Positions 23,667 to 31,776 of a DNA stretch of 64,000 nucleotides are shown here, piece after piece. The notes under the pieces are model-generated. The model did no database searches, was not told where the DNA came from, and saw only the letters and a program-made list of their open reading frames with translations. The position numbers and the translations under genes were made by a program. The stretch is from JAFECT01 sp964432415 (GTDB lineage Bacteria; Pseudomonadota; Alphaproteobacteria; Caulobacterales; Caulobacteraceae): NCBI GenBank assembly GCA_964432415.1, contig CAYSNW010000008.1, positions 32,782 through 96,781 on the forward strand, read 5' to 3'. Every line of letters begins with the position of its first letter. Position 1 is the first letter of the stretch.

Positions 23667-25181
23667 TCAGTTCGCGCCGTAGAGCGCCATGACGTCCTGG
23701 CGCAGGGCCGCCGAACTGGCCGGGCGGCTGTAGAACATGTGACCGCCGGGATAGACCCGCAGGCGCACGCGCCCCGGATCGCCCATGGGCGGCAGCTGGT
23801 CGATGATCAGGCGCGAGGCGAAGTACGGACACGACAGGTCGTCGTAGCCGTGCACGATCAGCACCTTGAGTCTGGCGTCCAGCGCGATGGCCTGGCGCAG
23901 GTCGGTGACCGACTCGATGCCGCCGATGCCGTTCTCCCAGTCGGCGCCCACCTCGTAGGACAGGGCGTTGTAGCGGGCGTCCACCTTCCAGCCGACCGTG
24001 CGGGTCACGAAGTCCACCATGGCCTCGGTGGTCGGCGCGATGATGGCGTCCAGGATCGGATCGCCTGCCTTCCTCTGGGGCGACCAGGGGAAGGGATCGT
24101 AGGTGGTGACGTTGGAGTCGTAGACCGAGCCCAGCATGCCTTGGTCACGATGCACCTCGCGCAGGAAGGCGCCGGTCTCGATGCGTCCGCCGGCGCGGCG
24201 TACCATCTGGGGATCGAGCCCGGTGTAAGCCGAGACGCGCGCGGCCACCCGGTCGGCGGCGGCCTTGTCGGCGGTCCCCTTCAGGATGTCGGTGACGAAT
24301 TCGCCGCGGGCGTAGGCCTCGACCTCGGCCATGGTCTCCGGCGACAGGGTCTTGCCCTGGCGCTCGTAGTTGGCGGCCGTCATCGAGGGCAGCGACACCG
24401 CCCAGGGCATGGGCGAGAACGAGCCGTCGCCGTCGGCCTCCGAGTTCAGGTAGGGCGAGACGAGCACCGCGCCGTTGACGCCGACGCCCAGCGTCGTCTG
24501 CAGATAGTGGGTGATGCGCGGGCCGCGGAAGCCGCCGTAGCTCTCGCCCACGAAGTACTTGGGCGAGGCCATCCGTTGGTTCTTGAGCAGCCAGTCGTAG
24601 ACGATGCGCGACAGGTATTCGATGTCGGTCTTGACCGTGAAGAAGCGCTTCTTGGTGTCCTCGCGTGAGATCAGCGAGCGGGAGAAGCCGGTGCCCACCG
24701 GGTCGATGAACACCAGATCGGTGAAGTCGAGCCAGGTGCCGGGATTGTCGACCAGGGTGGGCGCGTCCGACGCCGTGTTGCCCTGGGCCCCGAACTGGAT
24801 GCGCTTGGGTCCGATCGCGCCGAGGTTCAGATAGACCGATGAGGCGCCGGGGCCGCCGTTGAAGGCGAAGGTGACGGGCCGCGTGGTCGGGTCTTTCGGA
24901 CCGTCGAGGGTGTAGGCGGTGAAGACCACCTCGGCGATCTTCTTGCCCTTCTCGTCGCGGACCGGCAGGGCGCCGACGGTGACGGTGTAGTTCAGCGCCT
25001 TGCCCGAGACGTGGGTGACCTGTTTGACGGTGGCCTCGCCGGGGAACGGCGGCAGATCGCCGATGTCCTTGTCCTTCTTGGACGCCTCGGCGGCGGGTTT
25101 CTCATCCTGGGCGGAGACCGCGCCTGCGAGACCCAGCGACAGCGCACAGACCATCACGGCCGCGCGAACCAACGAACGCAT
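23667..25181 (-). CDS. Exported S10-family serine carboxypeptidase (upstream paralogue)
   Basis: The protein has 504 residues with a signal peptide (AAVMVCALSLGLAGAVSAQ). It has the same landmarks as its neighbour: NGGPGASSVYLNLGAIGPKR, GESYGGFRGPR with the nucleophile near residue 213, DLSCPYFAS and PGGHMFYSR. The two proteins share most of their sequence but differ throughout, so they are an established duplication and not an assembly artefact. Upstream lie an AAAATTAATTTT palindrome and the palindromic element at 25269-25419. Together with the TonB receptor the pair suggests breakdown of imported or extracellular peptides. Confidence 0.93.
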   Translation of the reverse strand: MRSLVRAAVMVCALSLGLAGAVSAQDEKPAAEASKKDKDIGDLPPFPGEATVKQVTHVSGKALNYTVTVGALPVRDEKGKKIAEVVFTAYTLDGPKDPTTRPVTFAFNGGPGASSVYLNLGAIGPKRIQFGAQGNTASDAPTLVDNPGTWLDFTDLVFIDPVGTGFSRSLISREDTKKRFFTVKTDIEYLSRIVYDWLLKNQRMASPKYFVGESYGGFRGPRITHYLQTTLGVGVNGAVLVSPYLNSEADGDGSFSPMPWAVSLPSMTAANYERQGKTLSPETMAEVEAYARGEFVTDILKGTADKAAADRVAARVSAYTGLDPQMVRRAGGRIETGAFLREVHRDQGMLGSVYDSNVTTYDPFPWSPQRKAGDPILDAIIAPTTEAMVDFVTRTVGWKVDARYNALSYEVGADWENGIGGIESVTDLRQAIALDARLKVLIVHGYDDLSCPYFASRLIIDQLPPMGDPGRVRLRVYPGGHMFYSRPASSAALRQDVMALYGAN

Positions 25182-25268
25182 GAAATCACCCCTCCCGACG
25201 GGTTTCAGGGTGCGGACCTTACGGGCCTGAAGGGCCGGCGGGCAAAATTAATTTTCGGCAATGCGGCC

Positions 25269-25419
25269 AATCCTCCCCTTCAGGGGAGGGGGACCAAACG
25301 AAGTTTGGTGGAGGGGCCTTTGCCAGATGAAGACCCGACGGCCGCTTCTTTCTCAAATCCCCTGTCAGCAAGGCCCCTCCACCGCGTTCCGCGGTCCCCC
25401 TCCCCTGAAGGGGAGGATT
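25269..25419. repeat. Palindromic repeat element (REPIN-like), family 1
   Basis: The outer arms CCTCCCCTTCAGGGGAGGGG (left) and their reverse complement (right, ending 25419) are near-perfect over 27 bases. Inside each, a second hairpin (ACC...GGT around AAACGAAGTTT on the left, CGCGTTCCGCG on the right) leads to GGTGGAGGGGCC on the left and its complement on the right. About 150 bp in total. It lies between the divergent S10 and GPH transporter genes. Confidence 0.65.
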
Positions 25420-25468
25420 TAGGGGCGCTACCCTTGCCCCCTCGCCCGAAGCAAGCTCAAGTCCGCCC

Positions 25469-26809
25469 ATGACCGATGCGGCCAAGCTGAAGAACCGGAC
25501 GCTTCTCGCGTTCGCCCTGCCCTGCCTGCCCTACGCGGCGATCGGGCTGCCTCTGGCGGTGTACCTGCCACACTACTACTCGACCTATATCGGGGTCGAT
25601 CTCGGCGTGGTCGGGACCACCTTCATTCTGGTCCGCTGCATCGACATCTTCTTCGACCCGGTGGTCGGCTGGGCCATGGACCGCACCCGCAACAGGTTCG
25701 GCCCCTACCGGACCTGGATCACGCTCGGCACCCCCATCCTGATGGCCGCCATCTGGATGATCTTCATGGCCAGCCCCGGCGCCACCTCCCAGTACCTGTT
25801 CCAGTGGCTGCTGGTGCTCTACCTGGGCTTCTCCATCACCACCCTGGCCCAGCTCGCCTGGGGCGCGGTGCTGGCGCCGCAGTACCATCAGCGAAGCCGT
25901 CTTTATGGCTGGTGGCAGGTGTTCAACATCCTGGGGGTGCTGATCGCCCTGTTCATTCCGGTGGGCGTCACCGCGCTCAAGCTCGGCGACTACGGCTACG
26001 GCGTGCGCGCCATGGGCTGGTTCATCGTCGTGGCCCTGCCGGTCACCCTGCTGGTCAACCTGCTGGCGGTGAAGGAGCCTCGCAACGAGGCCGCCCGTCC
26101 CCACGGCGCCTTCAAGGCGTGGGCGGCCCTGTTCGCGCGTCAGTCCGTGCGCAAGGTGCTGCTCTGCGACCTGTTCCTGGGCCTGGCGCCCGGCCTGACC
26201 GGCACCCTGCTGTTCTTCTATTTCGAGAGCATCAAGGGCTTCGACCAGGCCCAGAGCCAGCAGTTCATGGCCGTCTATTTCGTCGCCGGCCTGCTGGCCG
26301 CGCCGTTCTGGAGCTGGCTGGCGATGAAGATGGGCAAGGACCGGGCCCTGCAGATCGCCTCGATCCTGTTCGCGGTCTTCTACGGGGCGGTCGCCTTCAT
26401 CCCGCCGGGCAATTTCCTGTTTGCGGCCATCAGCCTGTTCATCGCCGGCCTCCCGTACGCCGCGGGCCTGCTGCTGACCCGCGCCATGATGGCGGACGTC
26501 GCCGACGAGGTCCGCCTGGAGACCGGCGAGGACCGCATGGGCCTGCTGTTCTCTTTCCTCAGCCTCACCACCAAGCTCGGCTACGCCATCAGCGTCGGCT
26601 CGCTTTGGATCCTGTCCCAGGCCGGCTTCAACGACAAAACCCATGCCGCCAACGATCCCTTCCCGCTGATGGTGCTGCAGGTCCTCTTCATCGTGCTGCC
26701 GACTCTGCTGCTGGCGGCCTCCGCCTGGTCGCTGGTCAAATATCCGCTCACGCTGAAGCGCCACGCCGAGATCCGCGAGGCGCTGGAAGCCCGGGAACAA
26801 GCGGCCTAA
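25469..26809 (+). CDS. GPH-family (MelB-like) cation symporter of the MFS fold
   Basis: The protein has 446 residues and about 12 membrane segments. The GPH (glycoside-pentoside-hexuronide) signature is seen in loop 2-3: RCIDIFFDPVVGWAMDRTRNRFGPYRTW, which is the DPxxGxxxDR motif. Segment LPYAAGLLLTRAMMADVADE near residue 330 is also typical. It would import a sugar or a related small molecule with a cation, although some members carry other solutes. It is divergent from the S10 pair and followed after ten bases by mazG, with which it may be co-transcribed. Confidence 0.9.
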   Translation: MTDAAKLKNRTLLAFALPCLPYAAIGLPLAVYLPHYYSTYIGVDLGVVGTTFILVRCIDIFFDPVVGWAMDRTRNRFGPYRTWITLGTPILMAAIWMIFMASPGATSQYLFQWLLVLYLGFSITTLAQLAWGAVLAPQYHQRSRLYGWWQVFNILGVLIALFIPVGVTALKLGDYGYGVRAMGWFIVVALPVTLLVNLLAVKEPRNEAARPHGAFKAWAALFARQSVRKVLLCDLFLGLAPGLTGTLLFFYFESIKGFDQAQSQQFMAVYFVAGLLAAPFWSWLAMKMGKDRALQIASILFAVFYGAVAFIPPGNFLFAAISLFIAGLPYAAGLLLTRAMMADVADEVRLETGEDRMGLLFSFLSLTTKLGYAISVGSLWILSQAGFNDKTHAANDPFPLMVLQVLFIVLPTLLLAASAWSLVKYPLTLKRHAEIREALEAREQAA

Positions 26810-26819
26810 GACCGGGCCC

Positions 26820-27620
26820 ATGCACGACCTCGACTCCCCTCGCCCAATCGACCGACTTTTGGCCGTCATGGCCCGCCTTCGCGATCCGGAGCGCGGCTGC
26901 CCGTGGGACGTGGAGCAGACCTTCGCCACCATCGCGCCCTACACGGTGGAGGAGGCCTACGAGGTCGCCGACGCCATCGAACGCGCGGACCTGAAGGACC
27001 TGAGGGAGGAGCTGGGCGACCTGATGTTCCAGGTCGTCTTCCACGCCCGCATGGCCGAGGAGCAGGGCGTTTTCGACTTCGACGATGTGGCGGGCGCCAT
27101 CGCCGACAAGCTGATCCGCCGCCACCCCCACGTCTTCGCCGACGCCGGCTTCCGCACCGCCGACGAGCAGACCGTGGCCTGGGAGCAGATCAAGGCCGAG
27201 GAGCGCAGGGGCAAGGAACTCCACGGGGTGCTGGACGACGTGCCCGTGGGCCTGCCTGCGCTGACTCGCGCGGTGAAGCTGACGAAACGGGCGGGCCGGG
27301 TCGGCTTCGACTGGCCCTCAACCAAGGAGGTCTTCGACAAGCTGCGCGAGGAAGCGTCTGAGCTGGAGGCCGAGATCGAGAGCGGGAACCAGGACAGAAT
27401 CCACGAAGAGCTGGGTGATTTCCTTTTCGTTGTCGCCAACCTGGCGCGTAAACTTGGTGTCGAACCTGAAGACGCCCTGCGCTCGGCCAACGCCAAGTTC
27501 GTCCGCCGCTTCCACCACATCGAAGCCCGCCTCGCCGAAACCGGCCGCACGCCGGACCAGTCGACCCTGGAAGAGATGGACGGCTTCTGGAACGAGGCGC
27601 GCGCGGCGGACAAATCATGA
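26820..27620 (+). CDS. mazG: Nucleoside triphosphate pyrophosphohydrolase
   Basis: A 266-residue MazG that hydrolyses NTPs and dNTPs to monophosphates, cleaning the nucleotide pool. Two MazG helical repeats are visible. The first has CPWDVEQTFATIAPYTVEEAYE and ELGDLMFQVVFHARMAEE. The second has EASELEAEI and EELGDFLFVVANLARKLG. The metal-binding EExxE...ExxD pattern is preserved in both. It follows the GPH transporter by ten bases. In many alphaproteobacteria mazG is close to hflX and hfq, as it is here. Confidence 0.95.
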   Translation: MHDLDSPRPIDRLLAVMARLRDPERGCPWDVEQTFATIAPYTVEEAYEVADAIERADLKDLREELGDLMFQVVFHARMAEEQGVFDFDDVAGAIADKLIRRHPHVFADAGFRTADEQTVAWEQIKAEERRGKELHGVLDDVPVGLPALTRAVKLTKRAGRVGFDWPSTKEVFDKLREEASELEAEIESGNQDRIHEELGDFLFVVANLARKLGVEPEDALRSANAKFVRRFHHIEARLAETGRTPDQSTLEEMDGFWNEARAADKS

Positions 27621-27645
27621 TCCTTCTCCCGGTCGGGAGAAGGAT
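27620..27645 (+). terminator. Hairpin after mazG
   Basis: An 11-bp perfect inverted repeat (ATCCTTCTCCC with GGGAGAAGGAT, loop GGTC) begins at the mazG stop codon and is followed by ACTTTACAG, with no clear U tract. It is probably an mRNA end or 3'-stabilising hairpin rather than a strong terminator. Confidence 0.5.
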
Positions 27646-27693
27646 ACTTTACAGCTAACCTGCTTAGCATATCCTCCTCCTTCCGGAGGCCCC

Positions 27694-28578
27694 ATGCTCA
27701 AGCCCGCCCTGCTCGCCCTGCTCCTCGCCACCCCTGCCCTCGCGCAAGTGGCCCCACACGCCGGCCGCGCCCTTCAGCTCACCCACTCCGTCACCGTCGA
27801 CCCCTCCCCGTCGCCGGACGGCGCTCACCTGGTCCACATCCGCGTGGTCAGCGGCCGCGAGCAGCTCTTCGTCATGGACGCCGACGGCGCCCACCCCCGC
27901 CAGATCACCTTCGACGACGCCGATCACGAGGATCCCGCCTGGTCCCCGAAGGGCGACCGTATCGCCTATGTCCTGATGAAGGGCGGCTCGGAGGTCATCC
28001 ATCTGATGAACCCCGATGGCTCGAACGATGTCGCCCTGACCCCGCAGAATCAGAAGGTCATCCATCCCAACTGGGCGCCGGACGGGCTGAGCCTGGCCTA
28101 CTGCACCGACGACGACGAGCACCCGCCGGCCAAGAACACCTCCGACATCTGGTCGATCGACATCGCCACCCGCCGCGCCAAGCGCCTGATCACCGGCGGG
28201 ATCAACACCTATCCGTCCTGGTCCCCGGACGGGCGGCGTCTCGCCTTCCGCAGGATCATCGGCGACATGAACTCCGAGGTCTTCGTCGCCAACGCCGACG
28301 GCTCGGACGCGCGCAACATCACCAATCACTGGTCCTTCGACGGCTGGCCCGCCTGGTCGCCGGACGGGACCCGCATCGCCTTCGCGTCTAACCGCAACGC
28401 CAACTACCAGATCTTCGTGATGAAGCCCGACGGTTCGGACGTGCGCCTGGTCGCCAACACCGAGGGCCGCGCCACCGCCCCGCTGTGGTCCCCAAAGGGC
28501 GACGTCCTGTACTTCCCCATCTGTCGCAAGGCCGACTTCGGCGGCGACTGTGAGATCTTCTCGGCGCCGGCGCCTTAA
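27694..28578 (+). CDS. Exported TolB-like PD40 beta-propeller protein
   Basis: The protein has 294 residues. A GGAGG four bases upstream supports the ATG at 27694. Residues 1-17 are a signal peptide (LALLLATPALA). The mature part contains at least five PD40 repeats, each with a SPDG or SPKG turn (PSPDGAHLV, PAWSPKGDRIAY, PNWAPDGLSLAY, PSWSPDGRRLAF, PAWSPDGTRIAF). It resembles the beta-propeller of TolB but lacks TolB's N-terminal domain. Its role is probably protein-protein interaction or a periplasmic peptidase-associated propeller. It overlaps the convergent hypothetical gene by 4 bp. Confidence 0.88.
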   Translation: MLKPALLALLLATPALAQVAPHAGRALQLTHSVTVDPSPSPDGAHLVHIRVVSGREQLFVMDADGAHPRQITFDDADHEDPAWSPKGDRIAYVLMKGGSEVIHLMNPDGSNDVALTPQNQKVIHPNWAPDGLSLAYCTDDDEHPPAKNTSDIWSIDIATRRAKRLITGGINTYPSWSPDGRRLAFRRIIGDMNSEVFVANADGSDARNITNHWSFDGWPAWSPDGTRIAFASNRNANYQIFVMKPDGSDVRLVANTEGRATAPLWSPKGDVLYFPICRKADFGGDCEIFSAPAP

Positions 28579-29102
28579 CGCGGATTCAGGCGCACCCAGT
28601 CGCGCACTACAGCCAGGGCCGGAGTGACCGCCGCAGGGTCCTCCCGATCCGGCGCCTCGGCCACGAGACGCGCGGTGCGGCCGCGCTCGCGCACGCTCAC
28701 CACCACCGCCAATCCGTCCACCATAACTCGCCCGGTGGCGCAGCAGCGGTAGCGCAGTCCGTCAAAAGTCAGGGTGGCCGTCATCAGCCGGCGCACCTCC
28801 GATCCGGGCAGGACGCCGCGCCGGGCAGGTTCGCCGGCCCCGCAGCCCAGATGGACGTAACGCCCCGATGCATCGATGGCCGTCACGCCATAGCCGCCGC
28901 GCTCGAAGGCCAGGGTCTCGATCACCGCGCCATCGGAGGCGTTCGCGCGCTTCAGCAAGGCCGCGAGCGCGGGATTTCCAGCCGAACACTGGGCCCGCGC
29001 CCGATCGCGAAACGCCAGGAGCCCATCGTCAGGCCTTGCCGCAGCAGGAGAGGCCCCGGGAAAAAGCGCCGCGGCCAGGAGCACACAGATCAATTTCGAC
29101 AC
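28575..29102 (-). CDS. Secreted protein of unknown function
   Basis: The protein has 175 residues. Residues 1-22 form a signal peptide (LICVLLAAALFPGASPAAA). The mature part has four cysteines (QCSAGN, LGCGAG, YRCCATG), which suggests disulfides, and a beta-rich pattern ending VVRDWVRLNPR. I recognise no domain. It is convergent with the PD40 gene (4-bp overlap) and lies on the same strand as the next secreted protein upstream, 81 nt away. Confidence 0.6.
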   Translation of the reverse strand: MSKLICVLLAAALFPGASPAAARPDDGLLAFRDRARAQCSAGNPALAALLKRANASDGAVIETLAFERGGYGVTAIDASGRYVHLGCGAGEPARRGVLPGSEVRRLMTATLTFDGLRYRCCATGRVMVDGLAVVVSVRERGRTARLVAEAPDREDPAAVTPALAVVRDWVRLNPR

Positions 29103-29183
29103 CGCCGTACTCCGCGTTTCACCGCGAAGATCAGAGGCCGATCCCGAGCCGACACAAGCCCGTTGCGGTGAACGGGCGCCTCC

Positions 29184-29708
29184 TCAGGGCCGGCGCACGG
29201 CCATCGGTTTTGCGAGGTTGTCGGTCACCTGCCACAGCAGGTCGGTCCACTCCGAAAACAGCGGCCGGTTCGCATCCCGGCTCCAGTCGGCGAAGGACTG
29301 GTAACCGCCGAACTCTCGCTTGCCCGAGGCGTCCATGACCGTGATCAGGATATCGCCGTCGTAGTCCAACTCCTGCACATGGCGATAGCCATCCAGCTTT
29401 CCTGAGCGGCCCACGAGGTGGTCGACGATGTTTCCCACCAGCACGCCCTTGCCGCGGCTCGTCGCGGTGTGGGTGCAGCCGACATGGGTGTAGGCATGGT
29501 TGTTCGCTTCGCCCGACATGATCACCACCCCAAAATGATCCTCGTCGCGGTAACGCAGCACGATGCCGCCCTCGTGGGCCAGCACCTGGTCGGCGCGCTG
29601 CATCTCCGCCATCACTGGCGCGCAGAACCGATCGGGGAACGGCGGGGACTCGTGCTGCAGCGGCGCGGCCATCATCAGCACGGTCACGGTCTGAATGATC
29701 TGGAGCAT
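29184..29708 (-). CDS. Exported protein of unknown function
   Basis: The protein has 174 residues. The ATG at 29708, behind GGGGAGG, is preferred; five in-frame codons upstream contribute nothing. The N-terminal hydrophobic stretch (IIQTVTVLMMAAPL) is probably a signal peptide. Central features are FGVVIMSGEANNHAYTHVGCTHTATSRG and a C-terminal Trp-rich region (FADWSRDANRPLFSEWTDLLWQV). No family recognised. It lies on the strand of hflX and follows it after 70 bases, so it may be a distal part of the hfq-hflX transcript. Confidence 0.55.
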   Translation of the reverse strand: MLQIIQTVTVLMMAAPLQHESPPFPDRFCAPVMAEMQRADQVLAHEGGIVLRYRDEDHFGVVIMSGEANNHAYTHVGCTHTATSRGKGVLVGNIVDHLVGRSGKLDGYRHVQELDYDGDILITVMDASGKREFGGYQSFADWSRDANRPLFSEWTDLLWQVTDNLAKPMAVRRP

Positions 29709-29778
29709 GGAGGGCCTCCCCAAGCGTCAGTGTCGGAGGAGACCGTTACCCGTGACAACCCCGATTCCGGGGAGCCGA

Positions 29779-31116
29779 TCACTGCGCCGCGTTCAGCAGC
29801 CGCGCCTCGGGAAACAGCCGCTCGAACCGCCCCAGCGCCTGGTCGTCCAGCCGCACGAGCATACGCACCGCCCCGTCATCCTGGTCCGAACGCGCCGTCA
29901 CCCGGCCGTTCTGGTAGAGCCAGGCCAGGGCTTCGCCGTCGCCCGGCGGAATGCGCAGCTCGACCTCGGCGCTGTCGTCGATCAGGTCGGCGACCATCTC
30001 GCGCAGGGCCTCGATGCCGTCGCCGGTGACCGCAGAGACCGCCACGGCCGGCACGCCGGTCTGTTCGGCCCAGCGGATCGCCCGCGCCTTGGTCACGCCC
30101 TGCTCTTCCGGATCGACCAGGTCGAGCTTGTTCCAGACCTCGATCATCACCTGCCGCTTGCCCTCGGGCGGCGGAATCTTGGCCAGCACTTGCTCGACGT
30201 CGTGGGCCTGGGCTGAGCTGTCGGGGTCCGCGATGTCGCGCACGTGCAGGATCAGGTCGGCCTCGCGCACCTCCTCCAGGGTAGCGCGGAAAGCGGCCAC
30301 CAGCTGGTGCGGCAGGTCGGAGATGAAGCCCACCGTGTCCGAAACGATGGCCGAGCGGCCCCGCGGCAGGCGCACGGTGCGAAGCGTCGGGTCCAGGGTG
30401 GCGAACAGCATGTCCTTGGCCACCACGTCCGAGCCGGTCGCCCGGTTGAACAGGGTCGACTTGCCGGCGTTGGTGTAGCCCACCAGGGCCACGGTCGGGT
30501 ACGGCACGCGCTTCCTGGCCTGGCGGTGCAGGGTGCGGGTGCGGCGCACCTCCTCGATCTCGGCCTTGAGCCGAGTGATGCGGTCGGCGATCTGGCGCCG
30601 GTCCAGTTCGATCTGGGTTTCGCCCGGGCCGCCGGTCTTGGACAGGCCGCCGCGCTGGCGCTCCAGGTGGGTCCAGGTCCTGACCAGCCGCGAGCGCTCG
30701 TACTCCTGGCGCGCCAGCTCGACCTGCAGCTTGCCTTCGGCGGTGCGCGCCCGGCGGGCGAAGATCTCCAGGATCAGGCCGGTGCGGTCGATGACCTTCA
30801 CCTCCCAGGCCTTTTCCAGGTTGCGCTGCTGGATGGGGGTCAGGTCGTCGTCGATGACCACCACATTGGCCTCGACCGAGTGGACGATGGCTCTGAGCTC
30901 ATCGACCTTGCCCGAGCCGAACAGGGTCGCGGGAACGGTCTTGCGGATGCGCGCGATCTCGCCCGCACGGACATCCAGATCCAGCGCCAAGGCAAGGCCG
31001 ACCGCCTCCTCCAGTCTCGCCTGCGCATGACGCAGCGAGGTGTCGTGGGGAGCTTCGGGATGAACGACGACCGCGATCTGGGTCTCAGGCCGACGGTCGA
31101 TGGATTTGGAGGTCAC
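29779..31116 (-). CDS. hflX: Ribosome-associated GTPase HflX
   Basis: The protein has 445 residues. An N-terminal HflX domain with a GSGKVDELRAIVHS segment and a helical linker (GGLSKTGGPGETQIELDRR) precede the G domain. G1 is GYTNAGKSTLFNRAT near residue 220, G3 DTVGFISDLPHQL near 262 and G4 NKLD near 335. HflX splits or rescues stalled ribosomes under stress. It starts with a GTG that overlaps the hfq stop by 4 bp (GTGA), so hfq-hflX is one operon and translation is coupled, as in other proteobacteria. Confidence 0.95.
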   Translation of the reverse strand: MTSKSIDRRPETQIAVVVHPEAPHDTSLRHAQARLEEAVGLALALDLDVRAGEIARIRKTVPATLFGSGKVDELRAIVHSVEANVVVIDDDLTPIQQRNLEKAWEVKVIDRTGLILEIFARRARTAEGKLQVELARQEYERSRLVRTWTHLERQRGGLSKTGGPGETQIELDRRQIADRITRLKAEIEEVRRTRTLHRQARKRVPYPTVALVGYTNAGKSTLFNRATGSDVVAKDMLFATLDPTLRTVRLPRGRSAIVSDTVGFISDLPHQLVAAFRATLEEVREADLILHVRDIADPDSSAQAHDVEQVLAKIPPPEGKRQVMIEVWNKLDLVDPEEQGVTKARAIRWAEQTGVPAVAVSAVTGDGIEALREMVADLIDDSAEVELRIPPGDGEALAWLYQNGRVTARSDQDDGAVRMLVRLDDQALGRFERLFPEARLLNAAQ

Positions 31117-31364
31117 TCGTCGCCGTTTTCGGAATCGGGCTCGTAAAGCTGAACCGGCTGGGCGGGCATGATGGTCGAGATCGCGTGCTTGTAGACCAGT
31201 TGGGACTGACCGTCGCGGCGCAGCAGCACGCAGAAATTATCGAACCAGGTCACCACGCCCTGCAGCTTCACGCCGTTGACCAGGAAGATGGTGAGCGGCG
31301 TCTTCGACTTTCGAACGCTGTTGAGGAAGGTGTCTTGCAGGTTCTGTTTCTTGTCTTGGGACAC
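31113..31364 (-). CDS. hfq: RNA chaperone Hfq
   Basis: An 83-residue Sm-like RNA chaperone that forms hexamers and pairs sRNAs with mRNAs. Sm1 (FLVNGVKLQGVVTWFDNFCVLLRRDG) and Sm2 (QLVYKHAISTI) are intact, including the YKH triad of the proximal RNA site. A short acidic tail (YEPDSENGDE) follows. The start is a GTG at 31364 with AAGGGG upstream. The leader holds a hairpin and an A8 tract next to that site and a good promoter. It is coupled to hflX. Confidence 0.97.
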   Translation of the reverse strand: MSQDKKQNLQDTFLNSVRKSKTPLTIFLVNGVKLQGVVTWFDNFCVLLRRDGQSQLVYKHAISTIMPAQPVQLYEPDSENGDE

Positions 31365-31379
31365 GTATGTCGCCCCTTA

Positions 31380-31405
31380 TTTTTTTTCGGAAGCACAACG
31401 CTTCC
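31380..31405 (-). promoter_or_regulatory. Hairpin plus A8 tract in the hfq leader
   Basis: On the hfq transcript a 6-bp stem GGAAGC/GCTTCC with a GTTGT loop (31405-31389) is followed by G and eight adenines (31387-31380), then TAAGGGG, the ribosome-binding site. Oligo(A) is what the distal face of Hfq binds, so autoregulation is possible. Confidence 0.5.
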
Positions 31406-31418
31406 ACACACAGCCTTC

Positions 31419-31447
31419 AGATAAGCGGCCCGAGGGGGCGTCTGCAA
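31419..31447 (-). promoter_or_regulatory. Sigma-70-like promoter for hfq-hflX
   Basis: On the reverse strand -35 TTGCAG (31447-31442) and -10 TTATCT (31424-31419) are separated by exactly 17 bases. The expected start near 31412 would give a leader of about 48 nt that begins just before the hairpin. Confidence 0.5.
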
Positions 31448-31545
31448 CCGCGAAACGATCAACGATCGCTCCGGCCGCCTGTTCCGCCCCCTCTGGGCGG
31501 AGCTATGGCATATGAATTCGGGAGGGCTGAAACCCGACACCGGCC

Positions 31546-31731
31546 CCTTCCCCCCTCGAGGGGGAAGGTGGCGACGTAGGAGCCGGATGGGGGGCGGCGC
31601 TACGTCTCAGCTTTGACATGGAAGCTCTAAGATTACGATTAGCCGTCACAGCGCTCAACGCGCCGGCGGGCGCGCGGCCCCCCATCCGAGCCCCTGGCGG
31701 GGCCCACCTTCCCCCTCGTTTGGGGGGAAGG
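31546..31731. repeat. Palindromic REPIN-like element, copy A
   Basis: Left arm: CCTTCCCCCCTCGAGGGGG followed by AAGGTGGCGACGTAGGAGCC and GGATGGGGGGC. Right arm: the reverse complement of CCTTCCCCCCAAACGAGGGG followed by AAGGTGGGCCCCGCCAGGGG and CTCGGATGGGGGGC. Each arm has its own short palindromic tip. The roughly 80-base centre is not repetitive. The two arm types recur in swapped order at 42486-42658. Confidence 0.7.
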
Positions 31732-31776
31732 ATCAATTGAGGCAGGCCAACGACTGAAGCTTGGGCAAACGCGTTA

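Larger units (their letters stand above)
31365..31776. other. Gene-free stretch before hfq and after the YCII gene
   Basis: 412 bases without a credible gene. Next to hfq it holds the hfq leader, hairpin and promoter. A 7-bp GC-rich hairpin (TCCGCCC with GGGCGGA, 31483-31501) follows. The palindromic element at 31546-31731 fills the rest, ending 45 bases before the stop of the YCII-domain gene. Confidence 0.6.

Noticed and set aside
22142..25181. Duplicate S10 genes as an assembly artefact
   Set aside because: The two proteins differ throughout, including signal peptides and linkers, so they are real paralogues.
25469..26809. A drug-efflux MFS pump
   Set aside because: The DPxxGxxxDR loop is the GPH symporter signature rather than that of drug/H+ antiporters.
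31380..31405. Hairpin and poly-T as a rho-independent terminator
   Set aside because: The T run precedes the hairpin on the plus strand and is an A run after it on the minus strand, so neither strand has the hairpin-then-U order.
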